Assembly: GCA_964540105.1 (NCBI GenBank)
Contig: CAZILL010000002.1
Coordinates: 186,001 to 250,000, forward strand
Length of the DNA stretch: 64,000 nt
Direction of reading: 5' to 3'
Origin: DATKJY01 sp964540105
GTDB taxonomy: Bacteria > Zixibacteria > MSB-5A5 > GN15 > FEB-12
In this document: positions 8,206 through 18,300 of the stretch, one piece after another
Position numbering within the stretch: the first letter of the stretch is position 1
How the letters are laid out: every line of letters starts with the position of its first letter
Translations under genes and position numbers: made by a program
Notes under the pieces: model-generated
Databases searched by the model: none
The model's input: only the letters and a program-made list of their open reading frames with translations
What the model was told of the DNA's origin: nothing

Positions 8206-10854
8206 GTGCCTGCCCGCGTGAACCCCTCCCTCTCCAAGTTACTTCGCTCCGTCTTAATCTCGCTGAGTTTGTCGTGCCTCATACCGAGGCTTGTGACCGG
8301 CCGGGAAGTCCCGGAAGATTCCCTTGAGGTCAGCGGTTCAGGGAAGGATTCCCCCAGCACGATTGCAGCGAAACCGCCGGGATATTGCTTTGTGGGGCAC
8401 AACATCGGAGGCCTTGTCTTTCCACTCTCGAATTATGGCCGCATTGGGAGTGGCGACATCGGCAACGCTATTGACTGTTTCACCGGTCAGAAGATACCCA
8501 ACGGCCAATACCCCAAAGGAATTCAGACCACCAGTCTCTATAAGGGAGGGCTCTGGGTCGGGGCGATTTTTGGCCGCGACACGCTCGTTACCTGCGGCGC
8601 CGACATCAACAACAAGGCTCGCGAATTCAATCCCGATCCCGCTCCTTTTGGCAATATCATTCGTCGTTCGTTGATTCATCCCGAATGGGGAACCGGCCTC
8701 GATGTTCGGTCCGAGCAGGATTACATAGCAGAGTATTCGGACACGATAACCTCGGGGACCGCCTTCGGTTCGTCCGATGCACTCGATCAGCGCCCTCACA
8801 AGCCGATACGCATCGCCGTGAAACAGCACTCCTACGCCTGGTCCTATTCCTACGCGAGCGATTTCATCATCATGGATTTCGAGATTACGAATGTCGGGAA
8901 AAAAACCGCGACCCAGGTATATGTCGGCTACTACCTCGACGCCGATGCCCATGTCGATCGCGTCAATCCGAATGTCTCCAATTCACTGGATCCAGGGAAA
9001 ACGCCTACTGAAGGCAAAGATGATCAGTGTGGCTTTCTGTTCTCGTACCCGGCGCAATACTACACCAAATGCAACTACACCGATACGCTTCAAATGGCAT
9101 GGGCAGCGGACAATGATGGCGACCCCCGCGACGGCATCTTTCAGGTTCCCGGAGTTACGGGACTCCGAGTGCTCGGAGGACTCCCTGAGACGAAAAAACT
9201 CTCCTTTAATTGGTGGACCTATAACCGATTCAGCCCGTACGACTTTGGCCCCCAATCCAATGCCAAAGTGCGGTACATGGGGAACGGTTCCGGGACTCCG
9301 TTTGGGGATCGCAACAAGTACTTCATGATGACCAACGGCGAAATCGATTACGACCTTGTGTATACGCCAAGCATCATTCCACACGATCGCACTTGGGCCT
9401 ATCCTCTTCAGGATGCGGCCTGGAGCCTGTATCGAGGTGCTGACCACCAGTTCGTTCTGGCTGTTGGTCCCTGGGAGATCGGACCGGGTCAACGAATCAG
9501 TGTCCCGTTTGCCTATGTTGGAGGACGGAACGTGCACCGGGACCTGCAGAATCTCAGGCAAAATGTCATCCTGCGCTACCGTCCGGAACGATATGTTCAG
9601 GGACTCGACTTCTCCAGTTTTGCCCGTAATGGTACGTGGGCATCATGGATTTACGATAATCCGGGTGCGGATACCGACGGCGACGGCTATGCGGGGAAGA
9701 TGCGCATCTGCGTTACCGACTCGGAGCTTGTCGACGGGCGCTGGGTGGCCGCGGTCGCCGACACGACCTATTATCAGGGCGATGGCGTGGCCGATCTGCG
9801 TGGCGCTGCTCCCCCCGAAGCCCCGAAAGTCTGGCTCTATCCCCAACCCAGCGGTTTTCGCGTTCGCTTCAATGGAGTACGTTCAGAAACTGTCAAGGAT
9901 CTGTTTTCCAATATCGTTGATTTTGAGGGATACCGTGTCTATATCGGCCGCGATGACCGTGAAAGCAGCTATTCGCTCGCGGCATCATATGATGTCGAGG
10001 ATTACGATAAGTTCGTGTTCAACCCGCGCCTGAGACCGAACGGCGGTTTCGAGCTCAAAGGGATCCCGTCATCACTGCAGCAACTTCGCTGTCTCTACGG
10101 CACGGCTCCCGATCCCTGCAACGACACGACTTTTGACCCGCTTTACTATCGTCCATCGTCGCCGTACACCCACTCCAAGTACCCGGACTCGATCTTCTAT
10201 TTCGCCAAACATGACTACAACACGTCGCGCTATGGAGTGAATACTTCGATTCGAAAGATCTACCCGACAGAGCCAAAACCGGAACCTAACAAGCCGCCGG
10301 TTCCAGAACAGCTCACCGATGACGGTTACCTGAAGTACTACGAATACGAGTTCATCATCGACAATCTCCTCCCGACGGTGCCCTACTATGTGGGGGTCAC
10401 TGCCTTTGACTTCGGTTCTCCGGGTTCCTCCCTTCAGCCGCTCGAATCGGCCATTTCCATATCGGCGCAGAACGCTTTCCCGGACGGCCCCAAAGGGCAG
10501 CCCGACGCGCCGGCCGGTGTCGCTTACGTGTACCCCAATCCGTATCGCATCGACGATTATTACCGGTACGAGGGGTTCGAGGGGCGCACGCAGGAGCAAT
10601 ACTCGGATGATCGCGTGCGCGCTATCCATTTTGCCAACCTCCCCGCGAAGTGCACGATCAGCATCTTCACGCTCGATGGCGATCTTGTGCGGCGCATTAA
10701 CCATGACATGGCCCCGAATGACCCAAATTCAACCCACGACAAGTGGGATCTGATCAGCCGCAATGTGCAGCGTGTTGTCTCAGGTGTCTATTATTGGACG
10801 GTCGAAGACGGGCAGGGGAGAGTCCAGGTCGGCAAGCTCGTCATCATCCTCTGA
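8206..10854 (+). CDS. Large secreted protein with C-terminal sorting-like domain
   Basis: 882 residues, function not recognised. The N-terminus has a signal peptide (LLRSVLISLSLSCLIPRLVTG). A long Tyr/Asp/Asn-rich beta region follows, including a stretch like other FCB secreted proteins (SYASDFIIMDFEITNVG; YIGRDD; VPYYVGVTAFDFGSPGS). The last ~110 residues (from 774: YVYPNPYR..., ISIFTLDGDLVRRI..., SGVYYWTVE...GKLVII) match the fold of type IX secretion/FlgD-like C-terminal sorting domains. It is probably exported and anchored at the outer membrane, with the PorV-like protein at 21292 a plausible partner. No Shine-Dalgarno site is seen at the GTG at 8206; GTG at 8218 is an alternative. It converges with the kelch gene, with four bases between their stops. 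Confidence 0.75.
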   Translation: MPARVNPSLSKLLRSVLISLSLSCLIPRLVTGREVPEDSLEVSGSGKDSPSTIAAKPPGYCFVGHNIGGLVFPLSNYGRIGSGDIGNAIDCFTGQKIPNGQYPKGIQTTSLYKGGLWVGAIFGRDTLVTCGADINNKAREFNPDPAPFGNIIRRSLIHPEWGTGLDVRSEQDYIAEYSDTITSGTAFGSSDALDQRPHKPIRIAVKQHSYAWSYSYASDFIIMDFEITNVGKKTATQVYVGYYLDADAHVDRVNPNVSNSLDPGKTPTEGKDDQCGFLFSYPAQYYTKCNYTDTLQMAWAADNDGDPRDGIFQVPGVTGLRVLGGLPETKKLSFNWWTYNRFSPYDFGPQSNAKVRYMGNGSGTPFGDRNKYFMMTNGEIDYDLVYTPSIIPHDRTWAYPLQDAAWSLYRGADHQFVLAVGPWEIGPGQRISVPFAYVGGRNVHRDLQNLRQNVILRYRPERYVQGLDFSSFARNGTWASWIYDNPGADTDGDGYAGKMRICVTDSELVDGRWVAAVADTTYYQGDGVADLRGAAPPEAPKVWLYPQPSGFRVRFNGVRSETVKDLFSNIVDFEGYRVYIGRDDRESSYSLAASYDVEDYDKFVFNPRLRPNGGFELKGIPSSLQQLRCLYGTAPDPCNDTTFDPLYYRPSSPYTHSKYPDSIFYFAKHDYNTSRYGVNTSIRKIYPTEPKPEPNKPPVPEQLTDDGYLKYYEYEFIIDNLLPTVPYYVGVTAFDFGSPGSSLQPLESAISISAQNAFPDGPKGQPDAPAGVAYVYPNPYRIDDYYRYEGFEGRTQEQYSDDRVRAIHFANLPAKCTISIFTLDGDLVRRINHDMAPNDPNSTHDKWDLISRNVQRVVSGVYYWTVEDGQGRVQVGKLVIIL

Positions 10855-10858
10855 TAGT

Positions 10859-12538
10859 TCACGGACCTAATCGCCACAGATCATCCAGATATCGACGCCC
10901 ATTCGGCCCAGCCGCCCAGCCGGCATACAGGACGAAACTGTGCGACTGCGGATCATAATTCAAAGTCTGACTCGAGCGAGCGCTTGGCAGCGGCCCGTCG
11001 ACGGGTACAACCGACCACTCTCCGGTCTTCAAATTCAGCGACCACAGATCGTTGTATTCCTGGTTTTCAGTTCCCTGACCCCCAAAGAGAAGCATGCTCT
11101 CGCGATCACCGGTGTAGGCAACGCTGTGCCTGGTTCGTGGGGCGGGCATGACGCCACTGGTGATTATCTGAGTCCAGAGATTCGTAGAGAGGTTCAGCTT
11201 CCAGACTTCGTTGCTGGCGGCACCGTTGACCCACCCGCCGAAGATGATCATACTGTGATCGGGAGGATAGTAGATAGCGCTGTGACCATCTCGAGGTCCC
11301 GGGTCTGCACCCGCGGGAGTGACTTTACTCCATCTGGAGAGCGCTGGAGAAAATCGCCAGACGTCGCCAAAAGTCGAGTCGGTCTGTAAGCCACCGTAGA
11401 TAACCATTTCCTCCGAGACCGGATCATATATAGCGGTGTGATTGAAGCGTGCGTCTGGTTTGGGGTCACTGACCGTAATCGCTTCCCAACTGTCGGTGAC
11501 GAGATTCAGACGAACGAGATCCCCCAAGATCGTTGGTGTGAAATTGGCTCTAACTCCTCCAAAGACCAGCATGCTGCGATTGACCGGATCATAGATAGCG
11601 GTATGCGCAGCGCGTGGGGATGGCGGTGAGCCGGACAGGAACGGTCGGCTCCAGCGCTTTGCCGACAGATCGTAGAACCAAACATCATTTCGCTCGGTTC
11701 CATAGTCCCATCCTGCAAAGATAACCAGTTGCCCGGCCATTGAGTCGACGACGGCTGTATGCGATTGCCTTGCGGGCGGCCTCCCTATCCCGAATCCTTC
11801 CTGCTCCCAGGTGAGTGCGCCTATCGTGATAGACACTTCAACCGACGCGATCCCGACTGCTGAGGTGAACTGAATCGTCCCGCTGTAGAAACCCGACGGT
11901 AGCGTATCTCTGACAGCGACGATCATCATTGATTCCGGTTGGGCGCTGATCGTTCCCGAATCGGGGACAATTCTGAGCCAGCTCCGGTTCGAGAGAGCCT
12001 TCCATGTAATCGTGTCACTCCCCAGATAAACGAGGCTCAGGGCGGCAGAATCGATCCGGGATCCGAAATCGACATGTTCCGGAGACGCAATTAGCTTAGG
12101 CGAAGAAACGGTCCTAAAGTTCCACGTCGGTGAGCTCGTACTGTTGCCAAACCCATCTTTGGCCACAACTCGCCAGAAGTACTTCGTTTCGAATTGAAGA
12201 GTACCGGGCTGGTATTCCGAAACTGTTCGCTGTGAGTCAACGAGCGGTGGGACGCTGTCGATTCCGAAGTACAGATCGTATCGAAGCGAATCATTATCGG
12301 GGTCGCTGCAGGTCCAGCGGAGCGTGGGTCGGATCGGCTGATCGGATGAGCCCTGAGGAGGGGCGGTGGAGGTCATCGCCGGAATTGTCGGCGGACGGTT
12401 CTCGGTCGGCTCAGGGCCGGTTCCCTTGCTGCATGTGACAATGCTCGCAAACAGCATGATCTGAGTAGACCAGAGAAACAATCGCAACACACGTCGCGAT
12501 GATCGTCCCGCTTTCGGCTTCATTTCCTGCTGCGCCAT
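10859..12538 (-). CDS. Lipoprotein with Fn3-like, BACON-like and six kelch repeats
   Basis: 559 residues. The N-terminal signal ends in a lipobox (SIVTCSKG), so it is probably a membrane-anchored surface or periplasmic protein. Domain order: a Fn3-like module (LRWTCSDPDNDSLRYDLYFG...YFWRVVAKD), a BACON-like module (SNRSWLRIVPDSGTISAQPE), then six kelch blades marked by VIFAGW, LVFGGV, VIYGGL, IIFGGW, LLFGGQ and VLYAGW, giving a predicted six-bladed propeller. Kelch propellers bind proteins or glycans; no catalytic motif is seen. The ORF extends to 12604, but the ATG at 12538 has GGAGAGCCGGAAGG just upstream and places the signal peptide properly. Confidence 0.82.
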   Translation of the reverse strand: MAQQEMKPKAGRSSRRVLRLFLWSTQIMLFASIVTCSKGTGPEPTENRPPTIPAMTSTAPPQGSSDQPIRPTLRWTCSDPDNDSLRYDLYFGIDSVPPLVDSQRTVSEYQPGTLQFETKYFWRVVAKDGFGNSTSSPTWNFRTVSSPKLIASPEHVDFGSRIDSAALSLVYLGSDTITWKALSNRSWLRIVPDSGTISAQPESMMIVAVRDTLPSGFYSGTIQFTSAVGIASVEVSITIGALTWEQEGFGIGRPPARQSHTAVVDSMAGQLVIFAGWDYGTERNDVWFYDLSAKRWSRPFLSGSPPSPRAAHTAIYDPVNRSMLVFGGVRANFTPTILGDLVRLNLVTDSWEAITVSDPKPDARFNHTAIYDPVSEEMVIYGGLQTDSTFGDVWRFSPALSRWSKVTPAGADPGPRDGHSAIYYPPDHSMIIFGGWVNGAASNEVWKLNLSTNLWTQIITSGVMPAPRTRHSVAYTGDRESMLLFGGQGTENQEYNDLWSLNLKTGEWSVVPVDGPLPSARSSQTLNYDPQSHSFVLYAGWAAGPNGRRYLDDLWRLGP

Positions 12539-12651
12539 GCCTTCCGGCTCTCCGATGGTCAACGGCTTTCCAATGCCGCGTATAATATAGTTGATCCGAC
12601 ACATAATGTTGTGGTACTATCTTCACACCATCGAGTGGATCGGACCCATGC

Positions 12652-14400
12652 ATGCATAGACGTACGATACATAGAACATCGACACGAACCGGCAGAGAAA
12701 CGAGCTCTCTCTTGAAACAGCTCGAACTCATCGCCTCTGATTTCAGCCACGCAGCCTCTCTCAGCAAGACCACGCTTCTGCAAAAACTCTCCGTCTCAGA
12801 GATTATCGTCGCCGAGCGTCTGCAGGCTTACCATGATCTGCTGTGCTTCATCCGCGCCTATCCGCAGGACAAAACGCAGCTGAATCTGGTCGAGTTCGAA
12901 TTGCGACGGTTCGGCAAGCGGATAATTCACTATACTTCACAAACTCGCGACCGTCGGGCCGAAAAGCTCGAGAACAGCGGAATCGCCGAAACAACACTGA
13001 CTCATCCCTATAGTTATGATTTAGCGACGATGCTCATCGGATGGTATCGGGGGAAACTGGAGATCGATTGGGACAACTACGACGACAACGAAACCGGGGC
13101 TGTCTCTGGACTGCTCCCGCTCTGTGTTCTCTGGCAGGAAAACGACACTCTCGACAACGATCTCACCCTGGAAACCCGTGAGTGGCTTAAACGCGCTCGC
13201 GTCGATTCCCGTTGCGCCGATCTGGAGACTATCCTCGGTTTGCTGGCTCATTCGCGTCTGCCGCGCTCACTGCAGCGTTCGCTGTACGAAAGCGGCGATC
13301 TCCCCATCCGCTGGCAGCTCGGTTCGTCCCCTGCTTCGCGCACTCTGTGCCGACTGCCGTTTCGTAAGCCGTTCTTTCAGAGAACACAGATGCGGTCGCG
13401 CACGCCCGATCTTCGCGCCGAACTGCGCCAGAAACCCGCTCCGCTTCTCCGTCTGGAAGCGCCTGATGCCGAGCGCTATGTGCGCTCTATCAACGAAGTC
13501 CTTGCGGTCAGGGTGCGTGAGCTGTTTTGCATAACGGGCGCCAGTCCTCGCGAAGTTTACCTCTATGAACCCGGGAGGGGCGTGCGGATTGCGATTTTCG
13601 GAAGCAACCCCGATATTCGTCTCCCGCTCGAAGCCAACTTCGGCGCCATGCTTGTCCGCAACGGCTTGCCGGTCGGTTACGGCGTCGGCGCTGTTCTGTT
13701 TGACCGGGTCGAAATCGCGATCAACATCTTTCCCGCCTTTCGAGGCGGCGAATCGTCGTTTATCATCGAGCAGTTCTTCACGCTGTTCTACCATCATTTC
13801 GGTTCTCGCATCTTTCTCGTACGCAGCCGTCAAATGGGAGACGGCGACGACGAGCCAATCCAGTCCGGGGCTTTCTGGTTCTATAACAAACTCGGCTTCC
13901 GCCCGGTCCGCCCCGAAATCCGCGCCCTGGCCGAACGAGAACGCGACCGCATCGCCGCCAATCCCAATTACCGCAGCTCGATTCGCACACTCAAGCGCCT
14001 CTCCAAAAGCGACGTCGTCCTGACTTTCGATCCCGCCAAGATGAACAGGTTCTCGGAGCTCTCTCTGGTGAACCTCGGCTACCGTGTCACCGACCTGGTC
14101 GCCTCCCGATTCAGTGGCAACCGCGATCACGCTGTCCGAGAATCAGTCAGGGAAATTGTTTCCACGCTTAACATCACCGGAGTCAACCGTTGGTCGGCCG
14201 ATGAACGCACCGCCCTCGAACGGCTGGCGCCGCTCTTATCGCTCATCGGTGATCTGAAGCGATGGTCGCGCAAAGATAAGGAGTCGCTCGCGCAGATCAT
14301 CCGCGCCAAAGGGAGTGCTCGCGAGCGCGCATTCGTTCTGCGCTCCAATCGCCATCCGCGTTTCAGAGCGGCTGTTGAGCGACTGGCCCGGCAGGACTGA
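12652..14400 (+). CDS. Unknown cytosolic protein with GNAT-like C-terminal half
   Basis: 582 residues, no signal peptide, Arg-rich, not recognised as a whole. The first ~230 residues are helical, with a conserved-looking LPLCVLWQENDTLD segment. Residues ~310-430 look like a GNAT acyltransferase fold: a strand with GVGAVLFDRVEIAINIFPAF, then RGGESSFIIEQFF in the acyl-CoA-loop position, and GAFWFYNKLGFRPV, the typical GNAT C-terminal FYxKxGF motif. A helical tail follows. Transcription is divergent from the kelch lipoprotein, with 113 bases between starts. The ATG at 12652 has only a weak purine-rich site upstream; a possible TACTAT -10 box is at about 12615. An acyltransferase activity is inferred from the fold alone. 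Confidence 0.7.
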   Translation: MHRRTIHRTSTRTGRETSSLLKQLELIASDFSHAASLSKTTLLQKLSVSEIIVAERLQAYHDLLCFIRAYPQDKTQLNLVEFELRRFGKRIIHYTSQTRDRRAEKLENSGIAETTLTHPYSYDLATMLIGWYRGKLEIDWDNYDDNETGAVSGLLPLCVLWQENDTLDNDLTLETREWLKRARVDSRCADLETILGLLAHSRLPRSLQRSLYESGDLPIRWQLGSSPASRTLCRLPFRKPFFQRTQMRSRTPDLRAELRQKPAPLLRLEAPDAERYVRSINEVLAVRVRELFCITGASPREVYLYEPGRGVRIAIFGSNPDIRLPLEANFGAMLVRNGLPVGYGVGAVLFDRVEIAINIFPAFRGGESSFIIEQFFTLFYHHFGSRIFLVRSRQMGDGDDEPIQSGAFWFYNKLGFRPVRPEIRALAERERDRIAANPNYRSSIRTLKRLSKSDVVLTFDPAKMNRFSELSLVNLGYRVTDLVASRFSGNRDHAVRESVREIVSTLNITGVNRWSADERTALERLAPLLSLIGDLKRWSRKDKESLAQIIRAKGSARERAFVLRSNRHPRFRAAVERLARQD

Positions 14401-14512
14401 ACTCTTCATTACAAATTCACGTTGTTTTTTCTTTTATTTGTTCTGCACGCTGCGCAACTTATTGGTGTGACTGTCGTTTGTCGACCTGACAGCTGAACAG
14501 GAGGAGACGTTC

Positions 14513-14851
14513 GTGGTCAAATATCGAAACATGCTTGCGCAAGTCGGTCTGATGATTATCACTATCGGCTTCTATGCGATCTATTGGTTTTACCAAACGG
14601 CAGTTGAACTCAAGGATCTTGACAAGGATCAGAGTGCAAACCCGGCTCTCTGGACTATTCTGCTCTTCGTTCCCTTTGGCTGCATCTACTCGTGGTATTG
14701 CTACACAGGCCTCTATGAGCGGGTCAGCCCTGACAATTTCAATCGCTGGCTTCTGTTTCTTTTGTGGCTTGTGTTTGCTCCGGCCGTGTGGTTCATTGTC
14801 CAGACCGAACTTAATCGACGCGCCACCTACGGTCGTCCGGCGGTCGCGTGA
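14513..14851 (+). CDS. DUF4234-like small membrane protein
   Basis: 112 residues with two or three membrane segments. The N-terminal pattern MLAQVGLMIITIGFYAIYWF, followed by Tyr and ELKDLD, is the hallmark of DUF4234 (TxGxYxIYWxY); a second long hydrophobic span is WLLFLLWLVFAPAVWFIVQ. Function of the family is unknown. The GTG start at 14513 has AGGAG eight bases upstream. It stands alone between the GNAT-like gene and a long gene-free stretch. Confidence 0.75.
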   Translation: MVKYRNMLAQVGLMIITIGFYAIYWFYQTAVELKDLDKDQSANPALWTILLFVPFGCIYSWYCYTGLYERVSPDNFNRWLLFLLWLVFAPAVWFIVQTELNRRATYGRPAVA

Positions 14852-14982
14852 GGAATTCGCCGGGTTCTCATGAAAAAGGGCGACAATGGTTCTCAACTTT
14901 GCCAAGCAACAGCCGAAAAAAAATGAAAGTTTTTGAAAATCGCTTGATTTGCGAATTGCAGGCCATTATTCTCTCGCAGCCT

Positions 14983-15004
14983 CGAGATTCGAATGTGAAT
15001 CTCG
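14983..15004. repeat. 8-bp inverted repeat CGAGATTC / GAATCTCG
   Basis: Perfect arms with a six-base centre, about 90 bases upstream of the promoter candidate at 15090. There is no T-run, so an operator-like or structural palindrome is more likely than a terminator. Confidence 0.4.
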
Positions 15005-15089
15005 CGACCGTAAGGACCACCGAAAGAATTGGTCATACAAGAACTCGAAACGCGCAGAAGAAAGTCGGAATTTGTGGCTTTTTTTATGC

Positions 15090-15118
15090 TTGACACTAAT
15101 ATGATGAGAGTTTATGGT
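15090..15118 (+). promoter_or_regulatory. Promoter candidate for the large lipoprotein gene
   Basis: TTGACA (15090-15095), a 17-base spacer, then TATGGT (15113-15118). It predicts a leader of about 275 bases before the ATG at 15399. The 7-bp palindrome at 15130-15147 would sit at the start of the transcript. Confidence 0.5.
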
Positions 15119-15129
15119 TATCTCCACTT

Positions 15130-15147
15130 TGTGAAAAAAGTTTCACA
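15130..15147. repeat. 7-bp inverted repeat TGTGAAA / TTTCACA
   Basis: Perfect arms around AAAG, just downstream of the predicted start site. It could be an operator for a dimeric repressor or a 5'-leader hairpin. Only one copy is seen in the window. Confidence 0.4.
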
Positions 15148-15398
15148 GGGAAGGGATTAACCGGTAAGATTTTTGAACAGCATGCCGACACATTATAGAC
15201 ACGAATTGGCAATCTCGCTTGTCCGTGCTGAAAAGGAGTTTGGAGTATGGAAGGGGGGTCTAGCCCTTAACGACGGTACCATGACAAACCCGACGTCCGC
15301 CGGTCTCGTTTCCGCGCCACTGGCCGACGTTACAGCTTTTTGAGAATTTGAAAATAGAATTGTTAAAAAACAAACTCAGCTTACAAAGGAGTGAAAGC

Positions 15399-18300
15399 AT
15401 GAAGCGAAAGACCAAACTGCTATTGCTGGTTGTAATTGCAATGAGCAGCATTTTGGGAACCTATGTCATCAACGGTTGCGGCGACAAGAAGCCAATTGAG
15501 GACAAAGTCACATTCTCGATCAAGGGAATTGTGACGAATGCCACTACCAACGCACCGCTTGGAGGGGCATGGGTTCATTATGTGAAGGACGCGCATCTGG
15601 ACTCGGTCAGAACGGATGACGGAGAGGGTCGCTATGTCATCTCTGGTCTGACTCAGACCGGTTGGCATACCCTCCATTTCACACATGCTGATTTCGGTGG
15701 CATGCAGTTGTCTGTCTACGGTCACGTGGACAGTCAGACGGTAGATCGCAACGCCGGTCTCTATGAGCGGAATGCTTCTGTTTACGGCTACCTTCTGTCA
15801 GACCCAGCTGGCGGTTCATCGGTTTCCAAGATTGATCTGGGCAAGGCTGCCCTGGACAACCCGGAACCGGCCGGTCCTGCTCCTGCGGGAACCAAAGTCT
15901 GGCTCAGAATCGATTCGATCTATTCGTACGTCAACGAGTATGACTACAGCGAGCGAATTCCAATCGATCCAGCTCTCTTCGAAACCACCACCAACGCTGC
16001 CGGCAGATTTCGCTTTGACAACATCCCGGCCGTCACCGGTGGTTACGTACGGCTCATAACCTCGCAGTTTGCGGGCGGCGCCGATTCCTGTTTCTCCTCA
16101 GTGGAAACGTTCCTGCAATTGCGCTACAACGATTCGGTCGATGCCGAGTTCATTCGCGCCCCACTCTGCGGAGAGGCTCCGATCGTCATGGCCATCACGC
16201 CGGATCCAAACGCTTTGATTCCGCTTGACGCCAGCATCACCGTCACCTTCTCGCGCCCGATGAATCCGGCGACTGTATCATTCAGCCTGTATGAAGGCTG
16301 CTATGATGCACCTGCTCAGGCGCTTTCGACTCATGATGAGTGGCTCGGGTTCGATACGACCTGGTCAAACAGCTACCGCACCGTGGTCATTAAGCCAGCA
16401 ATTCTGCTGGCGCCGGATGACGAACTCTGCCTTGATATCTCGCCCGACAGCAAGGCCACGAACGGGAAGTCCCTGCAGGGCACCCACTACTGGCACTGGA
16501 ACACTGTTGAAGGAATGAAGTTCGTTGGGACCAACCTCGACAATTTTGGCACCAACTGCAGCAATTTCCACATCGACACCACGATCCAGATCTGTTTCAA
16601 TATGCCGCCTGTACTCCCGACCCCGTCGGCGCGGTATCTGAACGACACGATCATCTTCAAAGACGATCAGTCGCGCGACGTCGCGTTCACTTCGTCGGTA
16701 TCGGGCAACTGCCTGTTAATCAATCCGACTCTTGCACTTGAGCAGAACCGTTGCTACGACCTTACTTTCACCATTTATGCTGAGCAGTCGGAGCGCAGGA
16801 CTTACAACCAGAGCATTATCACCGGTTGTGGAGGACACTTCTGTTCGCAGGTTATCTGCTCCACTCTCGCCAAGCCAAGCCAGTTCGTGGTCGATATGGG
16901 AACCAACTGGAAGGCCGATTACAATACGACTTATCTGACGTTCTCGTGGGCGAAGCTCCCCGGCGTCGTCACCTATCAGATCTACGCCCGCGACACGCAC
17001 ACCAACACGACCTGGATCAAGGTCGCCGACAACATTACGCCGCTCGATTTTGTTCTCCATGACGGCGGTAGTGTGAATTTCACGGATGCTGAAAACCAGA
17101 AGTTCGACGTATACAAGTCCGACGGCGAAATGATCACGCCGTTCACAGACGACAACAAGATCTGGTTCCGCGTCCGCGGTGTGAACTGCAAGGGCGAGGG
17201 CCCATGGTCCGATTCCGTCATGGTTGATGATCAGACCTCTCCGACTTTCTGCGTCAATCAGGATGGGGACGCCGACAACATGAACGGCGCCACCACTCGG
17301 GATATCGCAATCTGGATCAACCAGGACGAATACATGAACCGCGATACGCTTAACAATCCGGTCTTCACTTTTGTTGAAGCGGGCGGCGATCCGGCTTATG
17401 TCTTGCCGACCTCGGCGATCACCTGGAGCTGGAACAACGACATGCGTCGGTGGGACGGCACAGTCAAAGTCCCGGCTGGCAAGGGCGCAGCTGGTGACCT
17501 GCTGATCACAAAGATGAAGGATAACTCAGGCAACGAAGGTACTGATACCCTCGGTCTGGGCCCGATCTACAGAATCTGGACAAAGAATGTCGACGGATCG
17601 GATACGAACACGGTCTCTGCAACCAAGGGAACCAATCCCAATTCATGGGAAGCCCCGAATGGTCGCGCTCTCTGGTCAGCGCAGACGACCGGTGGCAGTT
17701 GCGCCTCAGGGTACAACCCGGGTTGCAGCGCTCACTTCTGGGTCTTCCGTTCGTATGACGGCGGTACCACATGGGCTGACTCTACCGACGTCACCTGGGA
17801 AGGGGACTGCGAAGGGGATCCGTGGTATAACTTCAATGACATTGATGACACGCTGCACGTGAACAACAACGCTGTCCTCGGTTTCCGTCGCGCCAGTGGC
17901 GGTATCCGTTGGTTGAGCTCGAAGTTCACGATCAATGGCGTCAAGATCACCAAGCCCGATTCACTCTGGGCCGCTGATTCGGCCATGACGATCTTCGATC
18001 GCAAGGGCACCGATTCGACGGCTGTCCCGCTTCGCTGGAGCAGCTACGGCATCGACACCCTGTATATCGGCTATCGTGTGAATGGCGCTGGTGCCCTCCT
18101 CAAGACCGACAGCGTGTCGGTCACCCCGGGCAACCAGACCTTCAATTGGTATCCGCCGAGCCGTGGTCTGGACTACAATGCTCGCCTGTTCGTGTGGAAG
18201 AAAGACGGAGACAGCCGCCCGTGGGATTCCACTGTTCAGATGTTCAACGTGAAGCATGATACGATTCTGGTGGACGATCCGGGCACAACAAGCACCGCGA

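Larger units (their letters stand above)
14852..15398 (+). other. Gene-free leader region with promoter and two palindromes
   Basis: 547 bases with no convincing coding frame. It holds, in order, an 8-bp palindrome (14983-15004), a promoter candidate (15090-15118), a 7-bp palindrome (15130-15147) and about 250 bases of AT-rich leader up to the AAAGGAG ribosome site of the large lipoprotein gene at 15399. No known riboswitch core was recognised. Confidence 0.6.

Noticed and set aside
14848..15093. 81-residue open frame in the gene-free leader
   Set aside because: No ribosome site, no recognisable fold, atypical composition.
15090..15105. TATGAT close behind TTGACA as a -10 box
   Set aside because: The spacing is only about five bases; the TATGGT at 15113 has a 17-base spacer.
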